Assembly (NCBI GenBank): GCA_018725425.1
Contig: QLUL01000100.1
Coordinates: forward strand, 1 to 5,141
DNA length: 5,141 bases
Direction of reading: 5' to 3'
From: Chloroflexota bacterium
GTDB lineage: Bacteria; Chloroflexota; Dehalococcoidia; SZUA-161; SpSt-899
In this document: piece by piece, positions 1 through 4,588 of the stretch
Layout of the letters: each line of letters begins with the position of its first letter
Position numbering within the stretch: the first letter of the stretch is position 1
The notes under the pieces: generated by a model
Told to the model about the DNA's origin: nothing
What the model saw: only the letters and a program-made list of their open reading frames with translations
The model's database searches: none
Translations under genes and position numbers: made by a program

Positions 1-14
1 TTCGGAGGTTGTCA

Positions 15-32
15 GGTTCACGGTTCACGGTT
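15..32. repeat. Short tandem repeat of GGTTCAC
   Basis: About two and a half direct copies of the 7-base unit GGTTCAC lie in a row. No gene is visible in positions 1-145. This tract, a palindrome at 71-122 and one arm of a long inverted repeat at 125-145 fill most of the space, as expected for low-complexity intergenic DNA downstream of aroH. Confidence 0.6.
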
Positions 33-70
33 GTCTGCTTTGCGATCTTCGTAGCTCTCTAACCTTGGGT

Positions 71-122
71 GGGGTGTAGGCGGTAGTAGGTAGCATGTAG
101 CCTCCCTACGCTCCTACTCCCC
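71..122. repeat. Imperfect palindrome downstream of aroH
   Basis: Positions 71-86 pair with 106-122: GGGG/CCCC at the base, then GTAGG/CCTAC, then GGTAG/CTACGC. There are two mismatches, one bulged base and a loop of about 19 bases. It lies just beyond the aroH stop codon on the minus strand and could fold at the 3' end of that transcript. No T-run follows on either strand, so it is not a classical intrinsic terminator. It could act as a 3'-end stabiliser, or simply be another intergenic repeat. Confidence 0.5.
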
Positions 123-124
123 AT

Positions 125-145
125 ACGCTATGCGCTACACGCTAA
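125..145 (+). repeat. Left arm of 21-bp inverted repeat bracketing aroH
   Basis: These 21 bases, built from ACGCTA-like units, are the reverse complement of positions 589-609 with one mismatch (20 of 21, C at 138 against T). This arm ends one base before the aroH stop codon, and the other lies 26 bases upstream of the chosen aroH start. The two arms therefore enclose the gene almost exactly. Confidence 0.8.
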
Positions 146-562
146 TCAAGAGACGAGAGACAAGAGGCAATCTGGATTCTTGCTTCTGGCCTCTGGCTTC
201 TGGTTCGCGTTGTTCATCCTCAGCTTCTCCGCACCCTTGATATATACGTGAACAATCTCGCCGGCAGCCCTTTCGGTATTGTAGAGGATCAGGATGCGCA
301 GGCACTGTGGCAAGCTCCCCGGCACATGCATCTCGTGGCCACAAAGCAGGGCCACCTGTGTCCATCCCATTTGCCGAGCAGCTAATGCCGGGAATTCAGC
401 GGTGAGGTCCGGAGTAGAGGTGAAGAAAGCGCAAGCGATCTCCTCCACTTTGATCTCGTTAGCCCGGATCATTTTCTCCAGGAGTTCCCTGGTCGCCTGT
501 AGAATGGACTCTCTGGTGTTCTCCTCGACCGTGGTTGCCCCACGGATGCCGCGACAGCGCAT
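146..562 (-). CDS. aroH: Chorismate mutase, monofunctional AroH class
   Basis: Predicted to convert chorismate to prephenate in the cytoplasm, the first committed step to phenylalanine and tyrosine. The protein is 138 residues if started at the second of two close ATGs. That start has AAGGGG 8 bases upstream, while the first ATG (566-568) is only 2 bases from it. It also gives the N-terminus MRCRGIRGATTVE, which aligns without shift to Bacillus subtilis AroH. Active-site residues known from that family are visible: Arg7, Phe57, Cys74, Glu77 (in CGHEM), Arg89 and Tyr107 (in HVYI). The TPDLTAEFPALAAR segment is also typical. The usual fold ends near residue 116; residues 121-138 are encoded by low-complexity repeat DNA and are probably not part of it. 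It lies downstream of the larA-like gene on the same strand, 197 bases away, so co-transcription is possible but unproven. No clear promoter of its own was seen. Confidence 0.93.
   Translation of the reverse strand: MRCRGIRGATTVEENTRESILQATRELLEKMIRANEIKVEEIACAFFTSTPDLTAEFPALAARQMGWTQVALLCGHEMHVPGSLPQCLRILILYNTERAAGEIVHVYIKGAEKLRMNNANQKPEARSKNPDCLLSLVS
178..203 (-). repeat. Low-complexity repeat inside the aroH 3' end
   Basis: TTCTGG recurs as TTCTGGCC, TCTGGC and TTCTGG at 184-203, preceded by a weaker copy (TTCTTGC, 178-184). On the minus strand this reads as CCAGAAGCCAGAGGCCAGAAGC-like units and encodes the QKPEARSKNPD part of the AroH tail. It resembles the other low-complexity repeats in the spacers of this window rather than conserved coding sequence. 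Confidence 0.65.
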
Positions 563-570
563 AGACATGG

Positions 571-578
571 CCCCTTTC
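571..578 (-). promoter_or_regulatory. aroH ribosome-binding site (decides the start)
   Basis: Read on the minus strand, GAAAGGGG stands 8 bases before the ATG at 560-562 but only 2 bases before the ATG at 566-568. The spacing favours the downstream ATG. Confidence 0.6.
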
Positions 579-588
579 CGTTACAAAT

Positions 589-609
589 TTAGCGTATAGC
601 GCATAGCGT
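589..609 (-). repeat. Right arm of 21-bp inverted repeat bracketing aroH
   Basis: Reverse complement of positions 125-145 with a single mismatch. It lies just upstream of the aroH ribosome-binding site and so would be in the aroH 5' untranslated region or promoter. The mRNA arms could pair and close the whole coding region in a loop. A simpler view is two insertions of the same intergenic repeat. Confidence 0.8.
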
Positions 610-621
610 GTTTCGAAGCAC

Positions 622-734
622 GAAATCCTAAAGAAATCCAAAATTCAAAGGCACAAATGTTCAAAACTGTTTCAGATTTTGAATTTTGGTCATTTGGATT
701 TGCTTAGTGCTTAGAAATTAGGATTTAGGATTTC
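622..734. repeat. Nested inverted-repeat element between larA-like gene and aroH
   Basis: The spacer at 569-759 holds no gene. It contains two nested perfect inverted repeats. The outer arms are 11 bases (GAAATCCTAAA at 622-632, complement at 724-734). The inner arms are 12 bases (CCAAAATTCAAA at 638-649, complement at 678-689). Further AAATCC/GGATTT copies lie between them (634-639 and 696-701). The element is strongly A+T rich and looks like a mosaic of short words, a type of intergenic repeat seen in some environmental bacterial genomes. It could fold in the larA-aroH transcript. It lacks a G+C-rich stem followed by a T-run, so I do not call it a terminator. Confidence 0.65.
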
Positions 735-759
735 TCCATTTTGCGCCAGACTTCAGATT

Positions 760-2013
760 TCAGGGACTGAAATACTGGATAGTGCCGTCGGGGACGACTC
801 CCACCCGGCACCCGTTCGGATGATCCGCCATGAGCATCGTCATGACCTCATCCCAGGTCCTGGCCCACGCGACTGCCTCGCCGGGAATCAACCAATCGAT
901 GCTGGCCTTATCCATATAGGGCATAAGGAAGATAAATTTCTTGACCTTTGGCGACAGCGTGGGACGCTGGTATTCTCGGCCACCGATATGATCCCCGAAA
1001 CTCCTCCGGAGATAGTGCGGCACTTCACCATAGGGATTGTTGGAGATCAAGACAAAGGTGCCACCCTCGTCGGGCAGTAAAGGCTGTGCCGAGAGCAGGG
1101 CGATCAGGCACTCGTTCACTTTGGCATTGGCATTGGCCACTATCACCTCGGCATCCTGCGGCCTGGGGGTAAGGTAGTGCTCCCTGGCCTGCTTCACGCC
1201 TTCGTGGAACTCAGCAAGGGGTTCGCCAACATAGAGCGCTACGGTGTCCCGGTGGATGTTGAGTATGGCATCTACCTTGACATGCAGCCCCGACATCTGG
1301 CACGTCTCCTGAATATCGGAGAGCAATCCATTATCTTCCATTACGCCGAATCCCGACTTATCCCCCACGCCCGAATCCCGCGCTTTTTGCGGCACGATAG
1401 CGTGATTATAGTCGATGGTCTCGATGGACGCCACGCCGGGCGAAACTATCTTCGCTCCGCCGCCGAACCCGGACATCGAGTGAGGTACTATGCTGCCGAT
1501 GCCTATCTTGAGGTCGGCATTCATGAACTCAGTATTGATGGAGACCGGCGTGCCACGCCTTGTCTTTCCTATGTAGGTGCAGTTCTCGTAAGGGTTGTGG
1601 TTGTAGACATTGAAACGAGCTACCACATCCGCCCCCAGCTTCTTCCGGAAGTCAGCGGCAGTAAGCGCACCGTGACAACCCAGCGCGCAAATGAACTGGA
1701 TATCGCTTTCATCCATTCCCCCCGCCAGGAGCTCCTCCAGGATAAAGGGCACGATTTCGGATGCCCTGGTCGGACGGGACAGGTCGTCGAAAGTGATAAC
1801 CACGTTCTTCTTGCCCCGGGCCAGTTCATGGATGGGCCTGGTGCCAATGGGGTTGTCGAAGGCCATTCGGAATCCCTCGTCGCTGAGCCTGGGGGAGTCG
1901 TGCCCCTTCATCAGGCAAGGAATGACATCCCAGCTGTCAGGGAAGGTTAGCTCAGCTTCGATGTCTCCCGACCAGGCAAGCTGGGGAACCACTACCGTAT
2001 TGTTATTGCTCAT
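760..2013 (-). CDS. larA: LarA-family nickel-pincer 2-hydroxyacid racemase/epimerase
   Basis: Predicted cytoplasmic racemase of lactate or a related 2-hydroxyacid, working by hydride transfer to the nickel-pincer nucleotide cofactor. The 417-residue length is close to the 424 of Lactiplantibacillus plantarum LarA. The key residues of that enzyme are all seen: His114 (ALGCHG), His178 (IVPHSMSGF), Lys188 (the cofactor-linked lysine, in GGGAKIVSPG) and His204 (DYNHAIV), with the same spacing among the last three. The N-terminal DDLSRPT motif (76-82) replaces the usual D-x-TRPTP, and Gly115 stands where Arg is common, so the substrate may differ from lactate. The C-terminus ends in the family's VVPDG-type strand. 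The ATG at 2011-2013 was chosen because AGGGAG lies 5 bases upstream; the in-frame ATG at 2053-2055 is about 5 bases from the predicted transcript start. No larB, larC or larE is present, so cofactor synthesis must be encoded elsewhere. Confidence 0.85.
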   Translation of the reverse strand: MSNNNTVVVPQLAWSGDIEAELTFPDSWDVIPCLMKGHDSPRLSDEGFRMAFDNPIGTRPIHELARGKKNVVITFDDLSRPTRASEIVPFILEELLAGGMDESDIQFICALGCHGALTAADFRKKLGADVVARFNVYNHNPYENCTYIGKTRRGTPVSINTEFMNADLKIGIGSIVPHSMSGFGGGAKIVSPGVASIETIDYNHAIVPQKARDSGVGDKSGFGVMEDNGLLSDIQETCQMSGLHVKVDAILNIHRDTVALYVGEPLAEFHEGVKQAREHYLTPRPQDAEVIVANANAKVNECLIALLSAQPLLPDEGGTFVLISNNPYGEVPHYLRRSFGDHIGGREYQRPTLSPKVKKFIFLMPYMDKASIDWLIPGEAVAWARTWDEVMTMLMADHPNGCRVGVVPDGTIQYFSP

Positions 2014-2018
2014 CCTGA

Positions 2019-2024
2019 CTCCCT
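2019..2024 (-). promoter_or_regulatory. larA ribosome-binding site (decides the start)
   Basis: AGGGAG on the minus strand, 5 bases before the ATG at 2011-2013. It supports a start 14 codons inside the longest open frame. Confidence 0.65.
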
Positions 2025-2066
2025 GGGCGTTTATCGTTGTCGATGTTGCCCGCAATCCCTAGTTGC

Positions 2067-2095
2067 ATTCTAACAGAACCAGGATTCGCTCGCAA
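2067..2095 (-). promoter_or_regulatory. Sigma70-like promoter for the larA-like gene
   Basis: On the minus strand there is a -35-like TTGCGA (2090-2095), a 17-base spacer and the -10 TAGAAT (2067-2072) preceded by TGT, giving an extended -10. The predicted transcript start is near 2060, leaving about 46 bases of leader. This promoter points away from the one at 2134-2163; together they form a divergent control region. Motif matches only, not tested. Confidence 0.5.
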
Positions 2096-2133
2096 GGAGA
2101 CCGAGCCGATTGCATTCCCATCCTTTATTCGCT

Positions 2134-2163
2134 TTGACTTATAGGTTAGATGTCTGATAGAAT
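2134..2163 (+). promoter_or_regulatory. Sigma70-like extended -10 promoter for the nuclease gene
   Basis: TTGACT (2134-2139, five of six consensus bases), an 18-base spacer and TAGAAT (2158-2163, five of six), preceded by TGA as an extended -10. The predicted transcript start is near 2170, giving a leader of about 140 bases before the nuclease start at 2312. It is one of the best promoter matches in the window. Confidence 0.6.
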
Positions 2164-2169
2164 CTTAGG

Positions 2170-2311
2170 AATCAGGAACGGCGTCTGAGGAGGTCTCTTC
2201 TATAGTATAGGGAATTGGGCTGCCGAATCTATACCGCGAGCACGAATACACCATGATAGCCCTCGCTCCGCTGAGAACCAGGGTGCAGGTCTTTCTGGAG
2301 ATGATGGAGTA
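2170..2311 (+). other. Long leader of the nuclease gene with a possible coupled mini-frame
   Basis: Expected transcribed but mostly non-coding. It contains a near-perfect Shine-Dalgarno string AGGAGGT (2188-2194) with no ATG, GTG or TTG at usable spacing behind it. A small frame starting at ATG 2253 encodes 19 residues (MIALAPLRTRVQVFLEMME) and ends with TAA at 2310-2312, overlapping the nuclease ATG as TAATG. That is the arrangement expected for translational coupling. I do not recognise the peptide, and its own ribosome-binding site is weak. No riboswitch or attenuator fold was recognised. Confidence 0.35.
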
Positions 2312-3181
2312 ATGAGACCTTTCACCTCTATCCTCGGCTGGTCGGTCAGCCGCTATGAGAAGTTCGACCAGTGCAAGAGGCGCTATTATTACGATTACTA
2401 CGCGAAGTATGATCGGGACATCCCTCTGCGGAAGATCGCGTTCCTGAAGTCGCTTACCAGCACACATCTGGAGATCGGCCATCTAACTCATGATACCATC
2501 GCCGCGCTGTTGCATCGGCTGAGAAAGAATACCTCTCCCATAGATACCGAAAAGGTCTTGCACTATAGTTCTTCCCAGGTGGATCGGGCAATGGAGAGCA
2601 AGATTTTCCTGGAGGTTTACTACAACCAGCAAGAGAAGATCGATGCCGATGATCTCAAAGACCGAGTCGGAATCTGTCTGAAGAACTTCTTCGCCAGCCG
2701 ATGGTACCAATGGCTGATTGGAGAGGCCCTTCCGCGGAGGAGCAGTTGGGTCATCGAACCGAAGGACTACGGGGAGGTGCGCATCAACGGACTGAAGGCG
2801 TATTGCAAAGTCGATTTCCTCTTCCCTGCAATTGAGGGTAAGTTTTACATATTGGATTGGAAAACCGGCAAGGCGGATCACCCAAGACACCGTCGGCAGA
2901 TGATGGGATATGTTCTATATGCCAGGGACATCTTCAACGTCGCTGCGGATGAGGTGAGGCCGGTCATCGTTTATCTGGGCGAGCCCTACGAGGAGATGGA
3001 AAACAGCTTCAGCGAGAGTGAGTTGGATGAATTCGCCGGGCAGATTGCGAAAGAGACCCAGGAGATGTACCGCTACTGTGAGAATATAGAGGAGAATATC
3101 CCTAGGCCGAAGAGCTTCTTTCCGAAGCAGGCAAGAGGACTTTGCGCCTACTGCAATTACTGGGAGCTATGCGAGAGCTAA
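2312..3181 (+). CDS. Standalone PD-(D/E)XK nuclease with predicted 4Fe-4S cluster (RecB/AddB/Cas4-like)
   Basis: Predicted DNA exonuclease-type protein of 289 residues; substrate and partner unknown. The N-terminus has SRYEKFDQCKRRYYYDYY with Cys21, the first cluster cysteine in AddB-like nucleases. GHLTH (56-60) gives the family's motif-I glycine and His60. Asp168 (in KVDF) and Asp182-x-Lys184 (ILDWKTGK) form the catalytic core, and Gln196 with Tyr200 match the Q-x3-Y motif. The C-terminus ends in Cys278-x2-Cys281-x5-Cys287, the spacing that with Cys21 ligates a 4Fe-4S cluster in AddB. All core residues are intact, so it is probably active. It has no helicase domain, and neither a helicase nor any cas gene lies nearby. 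It is divergent from the larA-like gene and has its own promoter. GGAG motifs lie 11 and 2 bases upstream of the ATG. The family resemblance is clear; the cellular role is not. Confidence 0.82.
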   Translation: MRPFTSILGWSVSRYEKFDQCKRRYYYDYYAKYDRDIPLRKIAFLKSLTSTHLEIGHLTHDTIAALLHRLRKNTSPIDTEKVLHYSSSQVDRAMESKIFLEVYYNQQEKIDADDLKDRVGICLKNFFASRWYQWLIGEALPRRSSWVIEPKDYGEVRINGLKAYCKVDFLFPAIEGKFYILDWKTGKADHPRHRRQMMGYVLYARDIFNVAADEVRPVIVYLGEPYEEMENSFSESELDEFAGQIAKETQEMYRYCENIEENIPRPKSFFPKQARGLCAYCNYWELCES

Positions 3182-3227
3182 ACGGAGCGCATTTCTGCTG
3201 GTGAGATTGATGCCTCTGCCGCGCCCG

Positions 3228-3256
3228 TTGAACCCCCGATTCCACGGTGGTATACT
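3228..3256 (+). promoter_or_regulatory. Sigma70-like promoter for lysC
   Basis: TTGAAC (3228-3233), an exact 17-base spacer and TATACT (3251-3256, five of six consensus bases). The predicted start of transcription, near 3263, falls inside the left arm of the adjacent inverted repeat. The spacer 3182-3312 is too short to hold a lysine riboswitch and shows none of its features. Confidence 0.5.
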
Positions 3257-3257
3257 T

Positions 3258-3291
3258 ATTAGTGATTGGTGACTAATCACCAGTCACTAAT
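3258..3291. repeat. 15-bp hairpin at the 5' end of the lysC transcript
   Basis: Positions 3258-3272 (ATTAGTGATTGGTGA) pair with 3277-3291 around a 4-base CTAA loop, with one T-G mismatch that becomes a G-U wobble in RNA. It sits between the predicted lysC -10 box and the ribosome-binding site. It may be an operator overlapping the transcript start, a 5' stabilising hairpin, or another member of the intergenic repeat population here. No T-run follows, so it is unlikely to terminate the nuclease transcript. Confidence 0.7.
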
Positions 3292-3301
3292 TACGAATTC
3301 T

Positions 3302-3306
3302 AGGAG
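3302..3306 (+). promoter_or_regulatory. lysC ribosome-binding site
   Basis: AGGAG, 6 bases before the ATG at 3313, part of a longer purine run AGGAGAAGG. It fixes the alpha-subunit start. Confidence 0.75.
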
Positions 3307-3312
3307 AAGGAC

Positions 3313-4527
3313 ATGTCGCTGATAGTCCAGAAATATGGTGGCAGCTCGGTTGCTGACGCCGACAGGATCAAGAATGTTGCTCGACGAGTGATTCGTACGA
3401 AGGAGCAGGGGAATCAGGTAGTGGTGGTGGCCTCGGCCATGGGTGAGACGACCGATGAGCTGATCCAGTTGGCCCGTCAGGTCGCCGACGAGCCTGATGA
3501 TCGCGAGCTGGATCTCCTGCTTTCCACCGGTGAGGTGGTGTCCTGCACCTTGCTTACCATGGCCCTGCGCTCGATGGGACAAAAAGCAATCAGCCTCACC
3601 GGCGCCCAGGCAGGAATCCGAACCGACTCGACTTACAGCAAAGCCCGGATCACCGGCATCTCCCCCAAACGTATCAGCCGAGAGCTTGAAAAAGGCCAAA
3701 TTGTGATCGTTACCGGGTTCCAGGGGGTCAACGATGAGCTGGACATAACTACCCTGGGCCGCGGCGGATCCGATACTACGGCGGTGGCTCTGGCAATAAG
3801 CCTTGCTGCGGATAGGTGCGAGATCTACACCGATGTCGATGGCGTCTACATCACCGATCCGCGGCTTGTCCCTCAGGCACGAAAGCTAGAAGAGATCGGC
3901 TACGAGGAGATGTTGGAGATGGCATCCGTCGGAACGAGGGTGCTACACCCCCGGGCAGTGGAGCTCGGTTGGGTCTACGGGATGCCGATCATGGTGGCGT
4001 CCTCGTTCAACGATAGCCCGGGTACTCTAATTCGCGGAGGTGTTCCTATGGAAATCAGAAACAAGGTTAGCGGCATTGCCCATGATTTCAATATGGCCAA
4101 GGTGACCGTGATCGGTGTACCCGATAAGCCGGGGATCGCCAGTGCTATCTTTGAGGCATTAGCCAGGGCAAATATCAGCGTGGACACCATCGTCCAGAAT
4201 GCCAGTATCAACCGCATCACCGACCTCACTTTCACCGTGGCAAAGAGCGACCTGAACAAGGCCATGGAAGTGATCAAGCCGGTGGCCGAGTCGATCGGGG
4301 CTCGCAATTGCACCAGCGATGCGACGCTTGGCAAGGTGAGTATCGTTGGGGCGGGAATGCAGACTGCCCCCGGATATGCGGCCCGGATGTTCAAGACCCT
4401 TGCCGAGAATGAGATCAACATCGAGCTGATAGCTACCTCGGAGATCAGGATCACCTGCATCATCGATGGGGAAAAGATTCCCCAGGCCGTACAAGCCCTT
4501 CACCGGGCGTTTGAGGGGTATATCTGA
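3313..4527 (+). CDS. lysC: Aspartate kinase (aspartokinase), alpha subunit
   Basis: Phosphorylates aspartate with ATP to 4-phospho-aspartate, the entry to lysine/diaminopimelate, threonine and methionine synthesis, in the cytoplasm. The 404 residues match monofunctional lysine-type aspartokinases (about 400-410). The kinase domain (1-240) shows KYGGSSV (7-13), STGE (71-74), SLTGAQAGIRTD (94-105), TGFQG (134-138), GRGGSDTTA (149-157) and YTDVDGVYITDPR (172-184). Two C-terminal ACT regulatory domains begin near residues 263 and 341; the second holds the conserved GAGM...PG and ATSEIRI segments linked to amino-acid binding. Allosteric inhibition by lysine, with or without threonine, is therefore likely, though the effector cannot be read from sequence. 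It is a single gene, not fused to homoserine dehydrogenase, and no other lysine-pathway gene is adjacent. An internal start at 4048 probably yields a separate beta subunit. The methyltransferase gene follows within tens of bases. Confidence 0.97.
   Translation: MSLIVQKYGGSSVADADRIKNVARRVIRTKEQGNQVVVVASAMGETTDELIQLARQVADEPDDRELDLLLSTGEVVSCTLLTMALRSMGQKAISLTGAQAGIRTDSTYSKARITGISPKRISRELEKGQIVIVTGFQGVNDELDITTLGRGGSDTTAVALAISLAADRCEIYTDVDGVYITDPRLVPQARKLEEIGYEEMLEMASVGTRVLHPRAVELGWVYGMPIMVASSFNDSPGTLIRGGVPMEIRNKVSGIAHDFNMAKVTVIGVPDKPGIASAIFEALARANISVDTIVQNASINRITDLTFTVAKSDLNKAMEVIKPVAESIGARNCTSDATLGKVSIVGAGMQTAPGYAARMFKTLAENEINIELIATSEIRITCIIDGEKIPQAVQALHRAFEGYI
4036..4040 (+). promoter_or_regulatory. 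Internal ribosome-binding site for the aspartokinase beta subunit
   Basis: GGAGG lies inside the lysC coding region, exactly 7 bases before the in-frame ATG at 4048. At an ideal distance, this is a better site than the one for the full-length protein. It falls in the linker between the kinase and ACT domains. Confidence 0.75.
4048..4527 (+). CDS. lysC: Aspartokinase beta subunit from an internal in-frame start
   Basis: Translation from Met246 of LysC would give a 159-residue protein holding only the two ACT regulatory domains. In Bacillus subtilis LysC and Corynebacterium glutamicum Ask the same gene makes a full-length alpha chain and a C-terminal beta chain from an internal start, forming an alpha2-beta2 enzyme. 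The beta start in those proteins lies at about residues 246-250, the same place. The GGAGG at 4036-4040 and its 7-base spacing support use of this start here. The beta chain would carry the effector-binding interface and no catalytic residues. This is a second product of the same gene, not a separate gene. It is predicted, not shown. Confidence 0.7.
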   Translation: MEIRNKVSGIAHDFNMAKVTVIGVPDKPGIASAIFEALARANISVDTIVQNASINRITDLTFTVAKSDLNKAMEVIKPVAESIGARNCTSDATLGKVSIVGAGMQTAPGYAARMFKTLAENEINIELIATSEIRITCIIDGEKIPQAVQALHRAFEGYI

Positions 4528-4533
4528 TATAAT
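4525..4533 (+). promoter_or_regulatory. Extended -10 promoter element overlapping the lysC stop codon
   Basis: TGATATAAT: a perfect TATAAT (4528-4533) preceded by TGA, where the TGn of the extended -10 is the lysC stop codon itself. No good -35 is seen at 17-18 bases. Transcription would begin near 4540, so the ATG at 4538 could not be used from this promoter, which favours a methyltransferase start at 4556 or 4589. In A+T-rich DNA such a match could be chance. Confidence 0.4.
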
Positions 4534-4588
4534 TCGGATGTGCTCCAAAAAGGATATGCGAACTCGATTCCGAGAAGAAGCTAAGAGA

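Noticed and set aside
125..609. Insertion sequence or transposon with 21-bp terminal inverted repeats
   Set aside because: The enclosed gene is chorismate mutase, no transposase is present, and the flanking bases (CCCCAT on the left, GTTTCG on the right) show no target-site duplication.
1177..1950. Long 257-codon open frame on the plus strand inside the larA-like gene
   Set aside because: It is wholly antisense to a gene with clear family motifs, has no ribosome-binding site of note and encodes no recognisable protein; open antisense frames are common opposite G+C-rich coding DNA.
2165..2890. Two minus-strand frames opposite the leader and first half of the nuclease gene (2165-2482, 2483-2890)
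   Set aside because: Neither has a ribosome-binding site or family resemblance, and the plus strand there carries the nuclease with intact motifs.
2312..3181. Cas4 of a CRISPR system
   Set aside because: The cysteine and nuclease motifs fit Cas4 and AddB alike, but the protein is longer than typical Cas4 and there is no repeat-spacer array or other cas gene in the window.
3258..3291. Intrinsic terminator after the nuclease gene
   Set aside because: The stem is strong, but it is not G+C rich and is followed by TACGAATTC rather than a T-run.
3182..3312. Possible lysine riboswitch upstream of lysC
   Set aside because: The whole spacer is 131 bases, shorter than the roughly 170-base lysine aptamer, and shows only one simple hairpin with no conserved core.
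3975..4463. 162-codon minus-strand frame opposite the lysC 3' half
   Set aside because: It is antisense to strongly conserved ACT-domain sequence; its hydrophobic translation is a by-product of reading the opposite strand, not a membrane protein.
4538..4588. Methyltransferase start at ATG 4538 or 4556
   Set aside because: Both are in frame and possible. The first lacks a nearby ribosome-binding site and lies at or before the predicted transcript start; the second has AAGGA only 1 base away. The ATG at 4589 has AGAAG at 8 bases, so it was preferred with modest confidence.
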